64,000 nt of DNA, taken from the NCBI GenBank assembly GCA_945910005.1, contig OX246745.1, forward strand, positions 8,596,765 to 8,660,764. The letters are read 5' to 3'. Below, piece after piece: positions 39,901-47,974 of the stretch (position 1 is its first letter; every line of letters begins with the position of its first letter). Both the position numbers and the translations under genes were made by a program. This DNA is from Isoperla grammatica (lineage: Eukaryota > Arthropoda > Insecta > Plecoptera > Perlodidae). The notes below the pieces were generated by a model. The model worked only from the letters and a program-made list of their open reading frames with translations, did no database searches and was not told the DNA's origin.

Positions 39901-42087
39901 TATGTGAAGTTGATAAGGGTAGTCTGTGCCTTTTCCCACGCTGGCTCGGTTGACTTCCGTTCAAATAAAACGGCGGTACTCCATTCAACTTTACTTTTCG
40001 AGTATTCATCCCTAGTATTTTCTACGGTTGCTGTTTGATGCCACTTCCAATTATATAATGTTTAATATCTGTTTTATGTCTTATAATGTCACCATGTTCA
40101 CAGGTACTACTGTCAATCAAGGGCCAATGGAGATTGCACTCGTCTTTCTATCCGATTTGAAAGACCGACAAAAATCTCCAAGCAAATTACAGAACAAACT
40201 TCGCCTCTGCTTCAAAGATTTTTCAAAAAAGTAAGTGAAGTTTTGTTTTATTTCACCTGCTACATTTGTCCAAATGTAGCTTTAACTGTTTTCAAATTGC
40301 TGGCACCAGTCAGTTAATTTAGTTGTAAAGGAAGTGATAGATGGGAAAAATTGTAAAAGAACCGTTGTTATTGGGGAACCCATTTTGTCCTCTTTGTCAA
40401 TATTTCCCATATTTTACCAAGACTGTAGACAGAGAGCCAGTGACAGTTTGGTGTACCTCATAAGGTATATATAAGGTTTGACCAGTGAAACATGTACGTA
40501 TTTATATCTGTTTTCTCAAAACTCACTACCCACACAATGTGTGGTTCCCTATTAACAGAAACTAGAAATAACATGTTTTTTGTAGACAATATTTGCATAT
40601 TAAATTAGTTTTGAAGAAAATGCGAGTGTATCACAATTCCATCGGAAAAGATGTGCCAGTCAACGTCGACGACTACAATAGCGCAGCTGCATCCCTCGCG
40701 AGCAAGTCGTCGACAACCGTCTCGTTAAAAACACGTTCTAATCGCATCCGACTAACCACCGATGGAAGCGAATGGTGTGGAAATTAACGATTCAGTGATA
40801 AAAGTCATTGAGCGATGCATTGTTGTGCGGAAGCTTCCGTGACACAGCGAGAGGATGCAACGTACGGGGCCTGATCGGGAGCTGGGCCGGAAATATAATG
40901 AGACGCGTTCATCCCGCAGGATCGAGAGGTTATAGCGAGGCGAGATGAGCCCTCGCTGATTTTAGACAAACGTCAGCATAAAGAACGACATCGTTGTCAA
41001 TGTTGCATGGACATTGACCGCAAATTAATTGGCAAGTTGACAATGGAGGAAAAACAATTTTGACACAAATTACATGTATAGGGTCACCAGATGTTAGGCC
41101 GGATTTTCCCGGATATGTCCAGAATTATCGAGCATTTGTTCTGCCCCAGTGGCGGAATTTTCAAAAATGGCGCGCGTAAGACGTGGGTTTTGAGAAAACC
41201 CATATAAATCCGCATTTGTTCCACTGGTCAAACCTTATGTACCTTATGAGGTAAACGAAACTGTCACTCTCTCTCCGTCTATTGATTTGGTGGATGAAGT
41301 AGCCTAAGTTAAGGGTTCCCCCCACAAATCTTAGCAAACAGAAAAATTTAGGATGATGAAAAACATTCAGCAAATGAATTATTTTGATTCAAATGACATG
41401 GAAGTTAAGGAATTCCAAATGTTATTACCCAAAAAGTCAAAGAAAGACAAATCTGTATATAGCAAACTAAAAAGGGTACATTAATAATTATCTGTGGCTC
41501 ACTTATAAATTATTTATGTAAGCCATTTAAGTACATTTAAGTATGTTGTAAAGTTGGTTATCCTGAACTGAAGGATGCAGAATTATGTCACTTAGTATAC
41601 TGCCTGCATGACTAGTTAATGAAGTTCAAGGCTAGTCTACTTTAGTCTAGTCTAGTCTAGTCTCTAGTCTGATGCAAAATAATACTCAAATTCTGATTCA
41701 ATTCACTTAAAATTGTTCTCTGCTGTTGTGTGTTGTCTGCTGCCACATACTCACAGAAAACCCCATTGAAAATGCAATACTCACTTCCACTCAAAAGTTG
41801 GATTTTTTTATTTTTTTTATTCATACTTAACAGAAATTGTGTTTTAATGTTTAGGATTGACTGAATTATTTGTGACTTCTTGTTTCACTGACCACTTGGT
41901 TCTGTACATGTTGTAATTTTTTAGGTGTTCAGATGCTCTTAAGAAAAACAAGAATCTAATCGGTCTGGACCAGCGGGATTACCAGCGTGAGCTCGAGAGA
42001 AACAATCATCGCTTCCAAGAACAATTAGCCCCTCTCATTACCGTCAACTGTACCGTAGAGCGGCTGCCCCTTCGTACCAGACGATAG
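9899..42087 (+). CDS. DOCK7: DOCK-C family Rho guanine-nucleotide exchange factor (DOCK6/7/8, Zir-like), complete, 35 coding exons
   Basis: DOCK-C proteins are cytoplasmic GEFs that load Rac and Cdc42 with GTP in cell migration, polarity and neurite growth. Thirty-five hand-read exons join with GT-AG borders and consistent phases to 6150 nt (2049 aa plus stop), like human DOCK6-8. Co-linear similarity runs throughout: N-terminus RAFAQKLSK, then DPVDYEDFL, the DHR-1/C2 lipid-binding region about 570-745 ([21 protein letters not shown]), the armadillo-like middle, and DHR-2 about 1600-2030 ([49 protein letters not shown]). The TTVNQGP stretch should carry the nucleotide-sensor valine of the alpha-10 insert (known family role, position inferred). 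The ATG has A at -3 and an in-frame TGA 18 nt upstream. Which vertebrate paralogue it equals cannot be said; invertebrates usually have one DOCK-C gene. Exons follow as separate entries. Confidence 0.96.
9940..11789 (+). repeat. DOCK intron 1, very rich in AGGCCTA palindromes
   Basis: Dozens of TAGGCCTA / CCTAGGCC units crowd 9960-10690 and thin out towards exon 2, without a fixed period. A hAT-like end, CAGGGCTCGAACTTAACG, is at about 11514. Confidence 0.75.
11790..11892 (+). CDS. DOCK7: DOCK exon 2 (residues 14-48)
   Basis: The acceptor is TTTTCCAG. The first base completes K14 and the exon reads [16 protein letters not shown], matching the family AAEVRKQI segment. The donor is ACG|GTTAGT, phase 0. 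Confidence 0.93.
12024..12202 (+). CDS. DOCK7: DOCK exon 3 (residues 49-108)
   Basis: Acceptor GTTTTAG. Contains [12 protein letters not shown] and LDFPVNDIE, conserved in the DOCK-C N-terminal region. Donor GTAAGT; the last codon is split (TT+C). Confidence 0.95.
12633..12861 (+). CDS. DOCK7: DOCK exon 4 (residues 108-184)
   Basis: Acceptor [27 protein letters not shown] matches the family VRDCIRSYTEDW motif, followed by a variable Ser/Asp-rich linker. Donor GCA|GTAAGT, phase 0. Confidence 0.94.
13295..13557 (+). CDS. DOCK7: DOCK exon 5 (residues 185-272)
   Basis: [25 protein letters not shown] and [13 protein letters not shown] match human DOCK7 in order. The last codon (AA+G) is split across the donor GTAAGT. 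Confidence 0.95.
14432..14711 (+). CDS. DOCK7: DOCK exon 6 (residues 272-365)
   Basis: [31 protein letters not shown] and [14 protein letters not shown] are near-identical to vertebrate DOCK6/7. Acceptor TTTTTTCAG, donor AAG|GTAACA. Confidence 0.96.
14811..14979 (+). CDS. DOCK7: DOCK exon 7 (residues 366-422)
   Basis: [18 protein letters not shown] is diagnostic of the family. A Ser/Asp-rich tail leads into the phospho-linker. Donor GTAAGG, phase 1. Confidence 0.96.
15265..15458 (+). CDS. DOCK7: DOCK exon 8 (residues 422-486)
   Basis: A Ser/Arg-rich linker with [10 protein letters not shown] is followed by [14 protein letters not shown], matching the DOCK7 FRPATLTVTNFFKQ region. Acceptor CCTCTAG, donor CAG|GTAACG. 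Confidence 0.95.
15617..15797 (+). CDS. DOCK7: DOCK exon 9 (residues 487-547)
   Basis: [20 protein letters not shown] and [12 protein letters not shown] match the stretch before DHR-1. The donor is CCAG|GTAATC, and the following intron carries the foldback element. Confidence 0.96.
15826..16973. mobile_element. Foldback DNA element, arms about 430 bp
   Basis: AATTGACCA at 15826 is mirrored at 16973. CAGCGCTGCGGCGAG starts a near-perfect inverted repeat (about 15845-16265 against 16530-16955) around a roughly 265-bp AT-rich centre. No coding region. It lies within the intron between exons 9 and 10, 28 nt past the donor. Confidence 0.93.
16974..17887 (+). other. Rest of DOCK intron 9
   Basis: AT-rich DNA with no element recognised. 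The small open frame at 17584-17814 has low-complexity composition and no family resemblance. Confidence 0.5.
17888..18013 (+). CDS. DOCK7: DOCK exon 10 (residues 547-589), start of DHR-1
   Basis: [20 protein letters not shown] then [17 protein letters not shown]: the opening beta-strands of the DHR-1 (C2-DOCK) domain. Acceptor TTATTTTCAG, donor GTAAGC, phase 1. Confidence 0.96.
18131..18269 (+). CDS. DOCK7: DOCK exon 11 (residues 589-635), DHR-1
   Basis: [20 protein letters not shown] and [19 protein letters not shown] are DHR-1 core strands. Donor AA|GTAAGT, phase 2. Confidence 0.96.
18533..18674 (+). CDS. DOCK7: DOCK exon 12 (residues 635-682), DHR-1
   Basis: [16 protein letters not shown] and [15 protein letters not shown] are strongly conserved DHR-1 strands. 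Donor ACG|GTAAGT, phase 0. Confidence 0.96.
19207..19713. mobile_element. MITE with GTCCATAAATGATGTCACA ends
   Basis: CCGTCCATAAATGATGTCAC at about 19212 faces TGTGACATCATTTATAGAC ending about 19711. Four poly(G) runs and repeated TGTGACA lie inside. The terminal motif is widespread in invertebrate genomes. It lies in the intron between exons 12 and 13. Confidence 0.8.
19773..19961 (+). CDS. DOCK7: DOCK exon 13 (residues 683-745), end of DHR-1
   Basis: [20 protein letters not shown] and [15 protein letters not shown] close the DHR-1 region. Acceptor TGCCCTTCAG, donor CAG|GTACGA. Confidence 0.96.
21059..21162 (+). CDS. DOCK7: DOCK exon 14 (residues 746-780)
   Basis: [17 protein letters not shown], then [13 protein letters not shown], matches DPYLDKFF...ENELKSS of DOCK7. 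The donor GTAAGT (phase 2) opens the 6.9-kb intron that holds the satellite. Confidence 0.95.
21210..27372. repeat. Satellite array, 80-bp monomer, about 77 copies, with higher-order repeats
   Basis: Each unit carries AACCGCCAGTTG, GCTGATTCAACTAAAGTAAA and ACTCATGCTGTCATAT. Units vary (GTTGTGT/GTTGCGT, CTGTTT/CTGATT). Higher-order copies: about 1.4 kb (23383-24780 against 24819-26215, nearly identical), about 479 bp (6 monomers; 21590-22540 and again 26060-26700), and 240 bp (3 monomers; 26872 and 27112). The array lies wholly in DOCK intron 14. Open frames in it come from the period and are not genes. Confidence 0.96.
27452..27748 (-). pseudogene. C-terminal remnant of a non-LTR retrotransposon reverse transcriptase ORF
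   Basis: Reads [20 protein letters not shown], then [13 protein letters not shown]...W, the usual tail after the RT domain of Jockey/CR1-like ORF2 proteins. It starts abruptly in the ORF and ends 80 nt from the satellite edge. No RT palm motifs are present. Confidence 0.75.
27773..28025 (+). other. End of DOCK intron 14
   Basis: AT-rich DNA up to the exon 15 acceptor; no element recognised. Confidence 0.5.
28026..28194 (+). CDS. DOCK7: DOCK exon 15 (residues 780-836)
   Basis: [20 protein letters not shown] and [14 protein letters not shown] match DOCK7. Acceptor TTTTGTTACAG. It joins exon 14 in phase across the 6.9-kb intron. Confidence 0.96.
28772..28902 (+). CDS. DOCK7: DOCK exon 16 (residues 837-880)
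   Basis: [20 protein letters not shown] matches the DQHGRNSLLASYI region of the family. Donor AG|GTAAGC, phase 2. Confidence 0.95.
29083..29226. mobile_element. Small hairpin MITE (GGTAATGCTTTCGTCA ends)
   Basis: ACAACATCTTCGGTAATGCT (29083) is mirrored by AGCATTACCAAAGTTGTTGT (29226). A GC-rich centre holds CAGCCAACCAGCGG. It lies in the intron after exon 16. Confidence 0.8.
29391..29488 (+). CDS. DOCK7: DOCK exon 17 (residues 880-913)
   Basis: [18 protein letters not shown] corresponds to the SNSNPDISG...DDEV segment of the disordered central linker. Donor CGG|GTAAGC, phase 1. Confidence 0.93.
30162..30173 (+). CDS. DOCK7: DOCK exon 18, 12-nt micro-exon (residues 913-917)
   Basis: ATTTGGAAGACG lies between a clear acceptor (TGGCTTCAG) and donor (GTGAGT). 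It enters and leaves in phase 1 and inserts Asp-Leu-Glu-Asp into the linker. Exon 17 also joins exon 19 in frame without it, so it is probably alternative. No known homologue was recognised. Confidence 0.7.
30726..31027 (+). CDS. DOCK7: DOCK exon 19 (residues 917-1017)
   Basis: [34 protein letters not shown] and [15 protein letters not shown] match DOCK7. Acceptor TTTCTTCCAG, donor AAG|GTAAAT. Confidence 0.96.
31173..31331 (+). CDS. DOCK7: DOCK exon 20 (residues 1018-1070)
   Basis: [20 protein letters not shown] matches [20 protein letters not shown] of DOCK7. Phase 0 at both ends. Confidence 0.96.
31806..32062 (+). CDS. DOCK7: DOCK exon 21 (residues 1071-1156)
   Basis: [19 protein letters not shown] and [20 protein letters not shown] are conserved. 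A Ser/Pro-rich loop lies between. Donor GTAAGT, phase 2. Confidence 0.96.
32262..32443 (+). CDS. DOCK7: DOCK exon 22 (residues 1156-1217)
   Basis: [20 protein letters not shown] and [16 protein letters not shown] match DOCK7. The donor is AGAG|GTTTGT, weaker than its neighbours. Confidence 0.95.
32714..32835 (+). CDS. DOCK7: DOCK exon 23 (residues 1217-1257)
   Basis: [17 protein letters not shown] matches [17 protein letters not shown]. The donor GTGAGT opens a 108-nt intron with no in-frame stop. Confidence 0.95.
32836..32943 (+). other. Stop-free, in-frame 108-nt DOCK intron with a copy of the next exon's start
   Basis: GTGAGT...TTTCAG borders are good, yet all 36 codons are open and in frame with both exons. 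From 32881, [17 protein letters not shown] parallels [16 protein letters not shown] at the start of exon 24, a 63-bp offset duplication preceded by its own AG (TTTAAG). Confidence 0.8.
32944..33561 (+). CDS. DOCK7: DOCK exon 24 (residues 1258-1463), largest exon
   Basis: 618 nt. [58 protein letters not shown] and [15 protein letters not shown] follow the DOCK7 order. Acceptor CTCGTGTTTCAG, donor AAA|GTAAGA. It is more GC-rich than the flanking DNA, so it casts long shadow reading frames on both strands. Confidence 0.97.
33912..34064 (+). CDS. DOCK7: DOCK exon 25 (residues 1464-1514)
   Basis: [20 protein letters not shown] and [16 protein letters not shown] are nearly identical to vertebrate DOCK7. 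Phase 0 at both ends. Confidence 0.97.
34668..34826 (+). CDS. DOCK7: DOCK exon 26 (residues 1515-1567)
   Basis: [20 protein letters not shown] and [18 protein letters not shown] match DOCK7. Acceptor TTTTGTGGTAG, donor CAG|GTATGA. Confidence 0.96.
34827..35382 (+). other. DOCK intron 26
   Basis: AT-rich, with a poly(G) run at about 35184-35198; otherwise nothing recognised. Confidence 0.55.
35383..35559 (+). CDS. DOCK7: DOCK exon 27 (residues 1568-1626), start of DHR-2
   Basis: [20 protein letters not shown] and [23 protein letters not shown]-2 lobe A begins here. A 180-bp MITE starts 16 nt past the donor. Confidence 0.97.
35560..36455 (+). mobile_element. DOCK intron 27 with two MITEs
   Basis: 35576-35755 (180 bp) has ends CAGTGAAACTTCTTTATAAC / GTTCGTTAAAAAGAAG...CACTG and TA on both sides, as in Tc1/pogo-type elements. 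About 35974-36434 has TAGGGATGTCC / GACATCCCTA ends, inner ACCCGG motifs and a poly(G) run at 36314-36328. Confidence 0.85.
36456..36716 (+). CDS. DOCK7: DOCK exon 28 (residues 1627-1713), DHR-2 lobe A
   Basis: [37 protein letters not shown] and [15 protein letters not shown] match helices of DHR-2 lobe A. Donor ACC|GTGAGT. Confidence 0.97.
36880..36985 (+). pseudogene. Retrotransposon C-terminal zinc-knuckle remnant
   Basis: A short frame reads [19 protein letters not shown], like the CxLCxxxxxxxxHxxxxC tail of many non-LTR retrotransposon proteins. It is isolated in the intron after exon 28, with stops close on both sides. Confidence 0.4.
37260..37354 (+). CDS. DOCK7: DOCK exon 29 (residues 1714-1745), DHR-2
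   Basis: [17 protein letters not shown] and [14 protein letters not shown] match [20 protein letters not shown] of DOCK7. Donor GG|GTAAGA, phase 2. Confidence 0.96.
37606..37777 (+). CDS. DOCK7: DOCK exon 30 (residues 1745-1802), DHR-2 lobe B
   Basis: [28 protein letters not shown] and [15 protein letters not shown] are DHR-2 signature strands. Donor GAA|GTAAGT. Confidence 0.97.
38382..38562 (+). CDS. DOCK7: DOCK exon 31 (residues 1803-1863), DHR-2 lobe B
   Basis: [19 protein letters not shown] and [18 protein letters not shown] are DHR-2 GTPase-binding strands. Donor A|GTAAGT, phase 1. Confidence 0.97.
39043..39188 (+). CDS. DOCK7: DOCK exon 32 (residues 1863-1911), DHR-2
   Basis: [20 protein letters not shown] and [20 protein letters not shown] match [20 protein letters not shown] of DOCK7. 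Confidence 0.97.
39626..39752 (+). CDS. DOCK7: DOCK exon 33 (residues 1912-1954), DHR-2 lobe C
   Basis: [20 protein letters not shown] and [14 protein letters not shown] lead into the nucleotide-sensor segment. Donor AG|GTAGGT, phase 1. Confidence 0.97.
40104..40230 (+). CDS. DOCK7: DOCK exon 34 (residues 1954-1996), DHR-2 nucleotide sensor
   Basis: [19 protein letters not shown], then [11 protein letters not shown]. The TTVNQGP loop and helix expel GDP and Mg2+ in DOCK proteins (family knowledge). The donor AA|GTAAGT (phase 2) can join exon 35 or the alternative exon at 40586. Confidence 0.97.
40586..40787 (+). CDS. Candidate alternative 3'-terminal exon of the DOCK gene
   Basis: An acceptor (TTTTTTGTAG) at 40576-40585 is followed by 199 nt without a stop plus TAA at 40785-40787. 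The first base completes the AA+A Lys codon left by exon 34, so the phase is exact. The encoded tail ([18 protein letters not shown], later a Ser/Thr-rich stretch, ending EWCGN) is unlike the canonical C-terminus and was not recognised. It would replace the last 54 residues. No AATAAA was seen close downstream, so a cassette with a built-in stop is also possible. Inferred from splice logic only. Confidence 0.45.
40788..41924 (+). other. DOCK intron 34 beyond the alternative exon
   Basis: 40800-41040 is more GC-rich than nearby introns and could be 3' UTR of the alternative exon. A solo hAT-like end, TAGGGTCACCAGATGTTAGG, is near 41080. A short (AGTCT)n run is near 41640. Confidence 0.45.
41925..42087 (+). 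CDS. DOCK7: DOCK exon 35 (residues 1996-2049), canonical C-terminus and stop
   Basis: [20 protein letters not shown] then [18 protein letters not shown] matches the post-DHR-2 end of DOCK-C proteins. It ends RTRR and TAG. Acceptor ATTTTTTAG. Confidence 0.96.
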
Positions 42088-42846
42088 TTTTACACTCCAG
42101 TATCAGGATGTTTGTACATCATTTCTGATGGTCAAAAATTGCCCTCTAATGCTTTAAGATTGTTGCAGTCGGAAGACGTAATAATACCATTTTATATTCA
42201 AGAGAATCTGGAGCCTCATCTTATCTGTATGACTCTGAAACCCACGGTCACAATTAAAACATAGCAACATTTATAAGTAGAGATCCTTGTAAATGGTTTT
42301 ATTTTTTAACATATTTTCTTTTATTAAATCAAAATTTCGCTGTTGAGCAGTAATTTCAGCTTTTTGGTGGTGTTTTAATTTTAATTTACCAAATCTAATT
42401 TGTATCTAGTATTCTAACGTATGTGGCATGCCTACATTGAAGCGAAAGAAAATAAGAAAAAAAAGAAAGCTGTCGCTAGGAATGCAGAATGCAGTCGACG
42501 CACAAGCTACGAGAAAAATCTGTTGCGAGCCGGTTTGGCAATTTCGCGTCAGTTCCACAGCTTTAGTCTTTTTCGTTTTTATAACAGTAAACTTATGCTA
42601 TTTCGCGTATACATGGGATTTCGGTTTATTTCGCGATTCAAAAAGACTATTTTTGGACTCACAACAGACTGTCATGCCAACATATTTCAATTGCTGCACG
42701 TTTCAAGTGATTTCGCGCTATCGCGCATTGGGAAATACAAGGATCTCTATTTATGAGATAAGGCACTACATTTTCTTGAAGATGAATCATTAAAATTTAT
42801 TTTTATTCATATATTATTATTATTATTATTATCATTATTATTATTA

Positions 42847-42877
<31 letters not shown>

Positions 42878-44709
42878 ATTATTATTATTATTATTATTTT
42901 TTTGCAAATCATTTTAAAGCATTATGAACTGATAGAAATCGTGTTTTGTGTGAGGCCTTTTAAGCACTTTAAATGTGACAGTGTTGAAATTTTTAGTTGC
43001 CACATGTTTGGCATTTTTGTTATGTAACTGTCATTATGCAAATGTTCCTAAGGTAAGTCAAGCACCAACATTTGCCAAAATCATGACAGGAGTGCTTAAC
43101 ATCTCGCCAAGTGTTTTTAAAACTGATTATGTATGAATATGATTTAAATAAATCTGTATCTAGTCGACCCACTCAGTTGCAACAACTGATTTTCAGTGGT
43201 GGCCATTTATACAATTATTGTATAAACAGTAATATTAATGAAATTTTTAAAACAGCATTGCAATGTGCTTTAAAGGTAACTTTCTGTGACAGTGTCTGTC
43301 AATCAATATCTACATCACTTAAATAAAAAATCTGGTTTCTTAAAGAATTATTAGTTGTTGCAATTTGCATCATGAGATTCCTTGAGTCACACTTAAAACA
43401 TACCATTTTTGGAATAGCAGAGTAAAAATGTTCGAGGGACTACTACTACTACATATAAGTATTGTTTTGAAATGCATTAGTTCTACTACCTCATATTTAT
43501 TTTAAAATAATAAATGGTATATTTTATTCACACTTTGTATGTACCTTTATTCAATGATAATTTTACCTTTTGTTCAATAGCTGAAATCTGTAGTAGGCCT
43601 ATCCTGTACATTTGTGCTCTCAAAAGAAAAAACTATATTTCTATTATAAAAAAACCCACAGCGATTAGCTGATTCATTGCAAAATCCAAAGAAATGTAAC
43701 ATAGGGTACTGCGAAGTGCGAACCCACTAATGAATAATTTATCTCCTTTAATTACAATGTTGTTCAAAGTCTGTCTTAATGGTATGATCAATGCAACATT
43801 TCTTAGAGTATTGTTAAGACTTGTGAATGTATAGTTTCAATGAAAATCTGACTACTGTATAACCTCGACATAACAGGGAGATGATCAAACAAAACGTGAT
43901 AATATCATCAGATGGTCTTGTATCTTATCTTATCTAGCCTCTAACCTGTTCACAATTATTTTAATTGGATAAGAATTTTTTAGTGCATAATCATGTCCAA
44001 ATTAGTCATTCATTAATTTGAACTGTGTTAATTCAAATTTAAGTTTTATTTGCTCTTAGTCAAGTGCCTGCAGAAAAGTTGGTATCATTTTTAGTGTGAA
44101 TGTTCTTTTAATTCAAATTGAGGTTTTTAGGATTCCTTGAAATTTAAATTAAACAGTAACTACTATATTAGGAATGTGTTTTATCACTTCAATTTAATTT
44201 AAAATTAGAATTGTGCTTAAAGTATTGAATATGACAGGTTCAAGACAGAACATTGGCTAGGCCTGCACTCGTATTAGGATATCATGTAGATTGTAGATTA
44301 ACACTAGGTTTAAAAATTTCACATTGTAAAATTGTTATAAATCTATCTACTGCATTGATATCTGAAACCACTTGTTACTTTCGTTTCTCACATAAATTTG
44401 TAAAAAAAAGTTGAAGATAGTTATTGTAGGCCTACGTCAATATTTGAAGTTCTTCTAAATATAATTTGAAGTAAAAAAATGTATTATCAACACATGCCAT
44501 GAAAATTATGTGTTTTACCAAAATGTATTTACATATAGTGCGAATATTTGTAATTCGTATAGTATTGCAAAAAGCCGAGCAATCATGTGACTTGTGAGAT
44601 GTTCTCTAAATTATTGTAGTTTTAATAATTTTTTACGGAATAAAATTTTGTCGCTTTTATTCTCACTGGATTGACTTTCTTCTTTCCCTTTCTAGTGTTT
44701 TGTTGCAAC
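42088..44709 (+). other. DOCK 3' UTR and downstream flank
   Basis: ATTAAA at about 42324 and AATAAA at 43147, 43322 and 44639 are candidate poly(A) signals. A (TTA)n microsatellite spans about 42815-42900. Open frames at 42421-42793 (one with a hydrophobic stretch) lack family resemblance. No other gene seen. Confidence 0.55.
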
Positions 44710-44959
44710 TAGGGATGACATCGGGTACCCCGGAACCGGTTCCGACTTTTAAACCTCGTCTATTCTGTGTACACAATTATCTATTTGTAGATTTATGCGT
44801 TTTACGTAGAGCCTACTTGAACAGTCGCGAGACATTGTTCAAAGAATGTTTCCTAGGCACATTTTTGACCTGCTGAATGTTAGTTGTTAATAACTTAGAT
44901 AAAACAAAAAATAGGTCTTAAAAACCGGTTTGAACTTTTCAGGACCGATTTCATCACTA
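44710..44959. mobile_element. hAT-type MITE with 8-bp target duplication
   Basis: TAGGGATGACAT... and its degenerate inverse ...TTTCATCACTA are bounded by GTTGCAAC on both sides (44702-44709 and 44960-44967). ACCGGTT palindromes lie inside. Confidence 0.9.
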
Positions 44960-47900
44960 GTTGCAACTGTGCAAACTACTCTTGCCCTGATACATGACAA
45001 GTATTGAATATTGATTACACGTTAGGTGTCAGGTGATCAGTGGAACACAAAAGAATTAAACTTGATTGACTCGATTACATTCAGAAATAATGTATTATCA
45101 TTGCAATGTGAAACGAATAATATACGTATGGATGTTCAACGTTTTCTCATCCAAATATTCGCAAAAGCCGCGATCACAAATGGAGGTAGGCTTATAGTGC
45201 TGGTTTTTTATTGCATATTATGTTATTTTTAGTTATTTTTTGTTATCATTTCTCTTTGAAAGGAAATATTTGCCAAATTATAATTGGATAGTTTATATTG
45301 CATTCTATTATTTTTTTAATCGTGCCCGTACTGTAATGATGGTGGGAAAACAAGATGATGATGATATTTGGGTTTTACGTCTCATGTTTTTGCAACTTTG
45401 GCTAATTGAGACGGTAAACAGGAAAACAAGGAAATAATTATGAGGACAACAGATTCTCTTTTGAATTCATCTTTCATTTACTGACATTAAAATATTGGAT
45501 ACACACCAGTTGACAATTATTATTTTTGGCACACTTGTGAAGTGTAAATTCATATTTAACATGTATGGATTGGTGACAAATAATAGCTAACAATTTACAA
45601 CAAAATATCATAGAACACCAACAGATTCTGAACTAATTCATTGTTATAGACATAATATTGCAACAAACACTATTAGACATCTATTGAAATATGAATAATG
45701 AGTATTATTGGTTAGTCACATCCAGATATACTATTCATTTAAATACATCCAGTATTAAAACGCATTATGCCTCATCATGTAACAAAATCACACTATTGTG
45801 TTATGTTATCTTGCATCAGATTGTGTTTAGTGCACATTTTCCACGAACTCAAATCAAAATACAAAACACCTATATTAATTCTAAGTAATTATATTATATC
45901 GTAACGATATAAACAATAATATTGCGACATGACGGCAAGAAACACTGATCATCAACTTATAACAACACTATTTTCAATAACACCACATGAAACAGAATTA
46001 TTTTATACTTGTATTTTGGAGTCAGTTAAATTGCTCTAACGTATATTCAGTATTCACCGACATAGCGTAAAACTAAATATATCTGTTTTAACAATATCTC
46101 TTCGGGTTTGTTCGGGAGATCCAAGTTTAGTTGTACGAACCTAGCAATTACGCGATCTTTGTTATGTTGTCGTATTGCCTATTGCCACTTTTAAATGCCA
46201 GGTCCTACTCCTAGGTGGTGGATATCAAAATAAGCTTGGCATAATATGTATGTTATTGGCTTCGCTAAACATGTGTAACTTTAGCGCAGGCTTATTTCAG
46301 AGCTAGAACTTACAAATAGCTTGTTCTTTGCAGTTTGAAATCCACAAGGCTTCGGTCATAGGCTACCCGGTCCCCTATAGGTAGAATCCAAGGTCCGTAA
46401 ATCCCCTGGACGTCGAACTTCCAAGGAAGGTCGTCCCATGCATTTGCACAATGTTAAAAATCACATGTTATTTAAATGCGAGAATCATCCAGCAGAACAA
46501 ATTAATTGATCTGTCAAAACCAATTCTGGCTCAAAATGGCATTATGTCAAATTGAAATACTTTAATTACAGTCATTCTAGCTACATTTAAAGTGAAGTAT
46601 TTTAAAATCAAATTTTACATAATAAATTAAACCAGTTTTTGTTGTAGGCACGAGAATTGCGATTTTCGTGCCCATGCGAAGACCTAACTTTGAGGTTTAC
46701 CGAACCTCCGCCAGGGGATTGACGGACCTTGGGTAGAATCTGGTAATTGCGAGGTTTCTTTTTTTAGTCCTGGAAGAGACACAGCAATGTAACTCACGAA
46801 TGTGTCCGAGACTCCGAGCTCGGTACAAAGGTGCCACAATAATCTACACATTGAAACCAACATCGAAACATTTACATTTTTATGTTGCATCCCACAAAAA
46901 GTATTCACAAAACGTTACATTTCGGAGGTAATAAAGTATGGTAACAATGTTCTACAACATAGGTCCTACTCCGTCCTAGTAATATATTGGCAGCACTACA
47001 ATATTGAAAATAAGATAAATAATCTGGATGTGGTTTCGTTAGAACTAAAAACTGGATTATGAAGTGTGAAATATTTTAATCGTTACGAAGTTTATTGGGA
47101 CGTATATTTAGTAATTACAATTCATTATTTAATCACAACAACAAATAACAACTGTAAATACACTACACCACACACAATTAATTTTTAAATTATATCTCAA
47201 GAATGGTCCTGAAATCGAAAATCTCGTATCCGAACTAAAAGTGGTTTCGACACATTTGAATGAAGAAAGGGGGCTAAGGAAGCCAATATGGAGACCCCTG
47301 AAGAGCTTAGAACGATTAAGAAAGAAATGAGTGGTAGAAGTATGATAGTACGATGCATTCGAATGGAATGCATGAAAGTTGAGCAAACGGGGAATGTTAT
47401 TCAGAACAAGACAGTTAGAAAGAGAACCATTGACAATGTGACATCTCCAATATTCGAAATGTGAAAATATTCCCGCCAATCTTGAGAAAATACTGGTTTT
47501 TAATCGTATCTGAAAAAATGTTCCACCTTATCGAAAAAGTGAAGACCTTTTTTTTTTTTTTTTTTTTTAATTAAAAGTAAATAAATTAAAATTCTTACAT
47601 TAAAAGATCCTAAAGTGAGCCCCAATTTAGGATCGTAAGAGTAAGAATTAAATAATATGTGAAACATTGCAATATTGTAATTGTCAGGGTTCATACTTCA
47701 AATTTACTTTGTAATTTAGTAAATTTAAAATAACAATCATACTAATTGAAATATAAGAAACGTTTTTTAAACTGTATTTAGCTGTTTTTTCAAACCCAAA
47801 TTGAGCCAATTGTCTACTTTTTCGATGTGGTGTAGGGCATTAGTGAGATATGATAAGAAAAGCGGTAATTTCGCACGGTTTTGTTGTCGGTAATCTTTCC

Positions 47901-47974
47901 TCGAAGAAAAATAATATAACTAGACAATTTAAGAGCGAAGGGTACCTATACATCATAAACCGCAGACACTTTTC
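44960..47974. other. Gene-free stretch with SINE-like fragment
   Basis: 45355-45420 carries TTTTGCAACTTTGGCTAATT then GAGACGG, shared with 58990-59020. 47160-47230 has a diverged copy of the CTCAAGAATGG / CGAAAATC repeat seen at 48188. A poly(T) run is at 47550-47569. No gene supported. Confidence 0.55.

Larger units (their letters stand above)
12203..40103 (+). other. DOCK introns with no recognisable element
   Basis: The following introns show only AT-rich unique-looking DNA with occasional AGGCCTA: 12203-12632, 12862-13294, 13558-14431, 14980-15264, 18270-18532, 19962-21058, 28195-28771, 29489-30161, 30174-30725, 31332-31805, 33562-33911, 34065-34667, 37778-38381, 38563-39042, 39189-39625 and 39753-40103. 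I see nothing further in them. Introns with content have their own entries. Confidence 0.6.

Noticed and set aside
42421..42793. 111- and 121-residue frames downstream of the DOCK stop
   Set aside because: No acceptor, no recognisable family, overlapping alternative frames. Probably 3' UTR.
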